A model generated the notes under the pieces. The model saw nothing but the letters and a program-made list of their open reading frames with translations, searched no databases and was not told where the DNA came from. Below, piece by piece: positions 61,394-64,000 of a DNA stretch of 64,000 nucleotides. Origin of the DNA: Paenibacillus sp. FSL R7-0337 (GTDB taxonomy: Bacteria; Bacillota; Bacilli; Paenibacillales; Paenibacillaceae); assembly GCF_037969875.1 (NCBI RefSeq), contig NZ_CP150218.1, forward strand, positions 6,014,001 to 6,078,000, given 5' to 3'. A program made the translations under genes and the position numbers. Numbering within the stretch: position 1 is the stretch's first letter; each line of letters opens with the position of its first letter.

Positions 61394-63112
61394 ATGAGAA
61401 TATGCGGTCTGAAGCTAACCCATGATGGCGCTGTAGCTGTCATAGAGGATAACAAGCTTGTTTTTTGCACGGAAATGGAGAAAATAGATAATCAAAAACG
61501 TTTTACAGGAATAGAGGATACCAGCTTAATCTCTGATCTTCTTCAACAGGAAGGAATGGAGGTATCATCCATTGATGTGTTTGCGGTGGATGGCTGGGGT
61601 GGCGATGATCAGGACTCGCTTGCACTCCAGCCGCGTCTGGAAATTGGGAGGGAGCATAATTTCCTGTCAGCGTACAATGAAGCCGTACCCTATCAGTTGC
61701 CCGTTGCACGATATGAAGAGGAGTCTCTGAAGCATGATATTTTGCAGGAATGGAATTTCGCAGGCTTGAAAATTAAGGAGACCAGTGTAGAATACACAAG
61801 CTATCTTCATGTATCCGGCCATGCCGCAAGTGCGTATTGTACGAGCCCCTTTGCTCATAACAAAGAGAGCTCTTACATTTTGATCTGGGATGGGGGGATG
61901 TTTCCAAGGCTGTACTTTTTTGATGTTAGCAAAAGAGCCTTTGAGAATCTCGGACCGGTCTTCATGTTCATAGGGAATATCTATACGATCTTCTCCCAGC
62001 ATTTCGGGCCTTTTAAGGTGAGCGGTAATTTTGCAAAAGATAATCTGAGCGTAGCCGGCAAGGTTATGGCTTATATTGCCCTTGGCCAGACCCGAAGAGA
62101 GCTGTTTGACATTTTTGATGACATCTATGCCAATCATTATGATGCTCCAATGGGATTTGCCAATATTTTTGCCAATGAGTTCAAGAAAAGAATTGCCGGC
62201 ATGGGGTATTCGGATGAAGATATTCTACAATCCTTCCATGTGTATCTGGAGGAGCTGCTGGTATCCAAGCTTGAGAAGAAGATACAGCGGTTCCCAAGAG
62301 GCAGCCGGAATTTGTGTTTTGCAGGAGGCTGTGCATTGAATATTAAATGGAACTCTGCATTGCGCAGCAGCGGGATATTCGATGAAATCTTTGTTCCGCC
62401 TTTTCCGAATGATTCAGGAAGTGCCATAGGGGTTGCCTGTTTGGCGATGCTCCGGCAAGGCGCACATCCGGCCCTGGAATGGAGTGTTCTCGGTGGACCA
62501 ATGATCGTTGCTAACGAGCCTGCAGAAGGGTGGAATTCCCGGGAATGTTCAGTTACGGAGCTGGCCAACCTGCTGTATACGACGAAAGAGCCAGTGGTTT
62601 TTTTGAATGGCAGAGCGGAATTAGGGCCAAGGGCTCTTGGGAACAGAAGCATTCTTGCCGATCCGACGTCACCGGGCATGAAGGATTTGCTTAATCAGAT
62701 GAAGCAGCGCGAGTCCTATCGGCCAGTATCACCTATTTGTCTGGAGGAAAAGGCCAAGGTATATTTTGATCCTGGAATCAAAGATCCATATATGCTGTTT
62801 GACCATAAGGTGAGACTGCAGTTTCTGGATGCCATACCGGCAATTTGTCATCTGGATCAGACAGCCAGGCTGCAAACAGTGAATGCGGAGATGAACCCCG
62901 TCGTTGCCGGACTGTTAAGCGAATATGAGCAGATCAGTGGTTTTCCAATTCTGTGTAACACAAGCGCAAACCTTAACGGCTCGGGTTTTTTCCCGGATGT
63001 CTATTCGGCGACGCTATGGAATCAAACCAATTACGTATGGTGTGAGGGTATGCTATACGAACGTAAAGCACCTTTGACAATGACTGGAGTACAAGAGAGG
63101 GTGTCACAATGA
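61394..63112 (+). CDS. O-carbamoyltransferase (CmcH/NodU family)
   Basis: A 572-residue carbamoyltransferase. The N-terminal Kae1-like part has MRICGLKLTHDGAVAVIEDN, a His-containing SGHAASAYC, and IWDGG. The C-terminal part has CFAGGCALNIKWNS, ELGPRALGNRSI and FPILCNTSANLNGSG. It transfers carbamoyl from carbamoyl phosphate, via carbamoyl-AMP, to a hydroxyl. Here the most likely target is a KR-made hydroxyl. ZmaT in the zwittermicin cluster is a comparable case. GAGGTG precedes the ATG. The stop overlaps the next PKS start by 4 bases. Confidence 0.85.
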   Translation: MRICGLKLTHDGAVAVIEDNKLVFCTEMEKIDNQKRFTGIEDTSLISDLLQQEGMEVSSIDVFAVDGWGGDDQDSLALQPRLEIGREHNFLSAYNEAVPYQLPVARYEEESLKHDILQEWNFAGLKIKETSVEYTSYLHVSGHAASAYCTSPFAHNKESSYILIWDGGMFPRLYFFDVSKRAFENLGPVFMFIGNIYTIFSQHFGPFKVSGNFAKDNLSVAGKVMAYIALGQTRRELFDIFDDIYANHYDAPMGFANIFANEFKKRIAGMGYSDEDILQSFHVYLEELLVSKLEKKIQRFPRGSRNLCFAGGCALNIKWNSALRSSGIFDEIFVPPFPNDSGSAIGVACLAMLRQGAHPALEWSVLGGPMIVANEPAEGWNSRECSVTELANLLYTTKEPVVFLNGRAELGPRALGNRSILADPTSPGMKDLLNQMKQRESYRPVSPICLEEKAKVYFDPGIKDPYMLFDHKVRLQFLDAIPAICHLDQTARLQTVNAEMNPVVAGLLSEYEQISGFPILCNTSANLNGSGFFPDVYSATLWNQTNYVWCEGMLYERKAPLTMTGVQERVSQ

Positions 63113-64000
63113 ATAGAGACATTGCCATTATTGGTATGGCTGGCAGGTTTCCCGATGCCCGTAATATCCCGGAGCTCTATCATAACCTGATGATGGTAAA
63201 GGACTCTGTTGGAGATATCTCAGCAGACCGAATCAAGGGAAGTACTTTATCTCCAGAAGGAAGTTATATGAAGCTGGGTTATCTGGATGATATTGATAAA
63301 TTTGACTATACGCTGTATAACATTTCTCCGGCGGAAGCCGCAACTATGGACCCTACCCAGCGAATGTTACTGGAAGTGGTCTACGAAGCAATGAACAATG
63401 CCGGTTATAATCCGGACAGATTCAGGGGTTCCAATACCTCTGTTTTTTTGTCTGAAGTAAATTCTGAATACTACCTGCTCGCTGATGAATTCGTGGACAC
63501 TCTGGTTACAGGGAATTCCAAGATGTTTCATGCCGCACGGATTTCCAGAGAGTATGACCTTACCGGGAATGCGCTGATGATCGACACCGCGTGTTCCTCT
63601 TCGCTTGTTGCGCTTCATTTGGCCTGCAATGAGCTGATGCTGGGGGATTGCGAGCAAGCGGTTGTCTGCGGATCGAATTTATATTTATTTCCATACCGGA
63701 ATAATAGCTTTGAGTTGGATCTGTGGTCACCCGATGGTGTTTCAAGAGCATTCTCGGATAGAGCGGAGGGCATGTCCAGAGGGGAAGTGATGGCAGCGGT
63801 CCTGTTAAAACCTCTGGATCAAGCCATCGCTGATAAAGATATCATTCATGCCGTTATTAAGGCTACAGCTGTTAATCAGAACGCCAGACATTCTTCAAGC
63901 TTAACCGCTCCGGACAGCAGAGCCCAGGCGGAGGTGATCAAGTCTGCCTGGAGAAAGTCCGGCATTAATCCTCTGGAGATTGGATATATTGAAGCGCACG
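63109..64000 (+). CDS. PKS, N-terminal ketosynthase (cut by window end)
   Basis: The frame starts at ATG 63109 and stays open to the last base (297 codons). The text is a KS: DIAIIGMAGRFPDARN, DPTQRMLLEV, Cys162 in DTACSSS, SPDGVSRAFSDRAEGMSRGE, and YIEAH at the end, where HGTGT would follow. The active-site context DTACSSS is the normal PKS form, unlike the TACSTS of the two earlier KS domains, so it probably accepts a normal acyl-ACP rather than an amino-acyl chain. The rest of the protein and any release domain lie outside the window. Confidence 0.85.
   Translation, partial: MNRDIAIIGMAGRFPDARNIPELYHNLMMVKDSVGDISADRIKGSTLSPEGSYMKLGYLDDIDKFDYTLYNISPAEAATMDPTQRMLLEVVYEAMNNAGYNPDRFRGSNTSVFLSEVNSEYYLLADEFVDTLVTGNSKMFHAARISREYDLTGNALMIDTACSSSLVALHLACNELMLGDCEQAVVCGSNLYLFPYRNNSFELDLWSPDGVSRAFSDRAEGMSRGEVMAAVLLKPLDQAIADKDIIHAVIKATAVNQNARHSSSLTAPDSRAQAEVIKSAWRKSGINPLEIGYIEAH

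Noticed and set aside
39266..64000. Identity of the cluster as zwittermicin
   Set aside because: FkbH, GNAT and carbamoyltransferase are shared ideas, but domain order, lack of an E domain, and the TrpB-like and radical SAM genes do not fit.
1..64000. tRNA or rRNA genes
   Set aside because: No cloverleaf-like or rRNA segments were recognised on either strand by reading; a tRNAscan run would be decisive.

Overview
The window looks like a chromosome segment of a Paenibacillus-type, spore-forming Firmicute. The evidence is sequence only: an uninterrupted sigK, YhaM, a B. subtilis ytmI/tcy-like sulfur operon, strong GGAGG ribosome sites, frequent TTG/GTG starts, and GC-rich core genes beside AT-rich insertions. 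No species can be named from this stretch.

Region 1 (1-10.1 kb) is housekeeping and stress: the end of adenine deaminase, an IDEAL-domain-like protein, ferrochelatase, a secreted protein with three flavinylation motifs behind two Fnr-type boxes, YhaM exonuclease, and a divergent pair of unusual TerD proteins (DnaQ-like exonuclease-TerD and TerD-VWA).

Region 2 (10.5-20.8 kb) is a sulfur-amino-acid salvage locus: a divergent GNAT, a LysR regulator, then a tightly packed operon of cystine-type ABC transporter (binding protein, two permeases, ATPase), CmoO-like monooxygenase, M20 deacetylase, sarcosine-oxidase-like flavoenzyme, DinB-like protein and CmoJ-like monooxygenase. Together they should import and break down S-modified cysteine derivatives.

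Region 3 (20.9-35.5 kb) holds a pspC-pspA pair, an HD phosphohydrolase, a CPBP protease, a membrane-protein gene cut by an IS200/IS605 element (TnpB intact, TnpA decayed), a six-gene MacAB-like ABC export operon with its own two-component system, a PP2C-like phosphatase and sigK.

Region 4 (35.7-38.7 kb) is an IS graveyard: a 262-bp deletion derivative of an IS630-like element, a nearly complete but broken IS630-type element, and an IS3-family remnant.

Region 5 (39.3 kb to the end, continuing beyond it) is a hybrid NRPS-PKS cluster, all on + and almost without gaps. It has an FkbH/ACP/dehydrogenase cassette for an ACP-linked C3 unit, a C-A(Asn)-PCP-KS-AT-KR-ACP-C megasynthase, a TrpB-like PLP enzyme, a GNAT, a radical SAM protein, an NRPS starting with half a condensation domain, a KS-AT-KR-ACP PKS, a carbamoyltransferase, and the start of another PKS. 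The combination recalls zwittermicin- and FK520-type extender chemistry but matches no pathway I can name. It is the best candidate for a new system here. Its lower GC and the IS debris at its left edge suggest acquisition by transfer.
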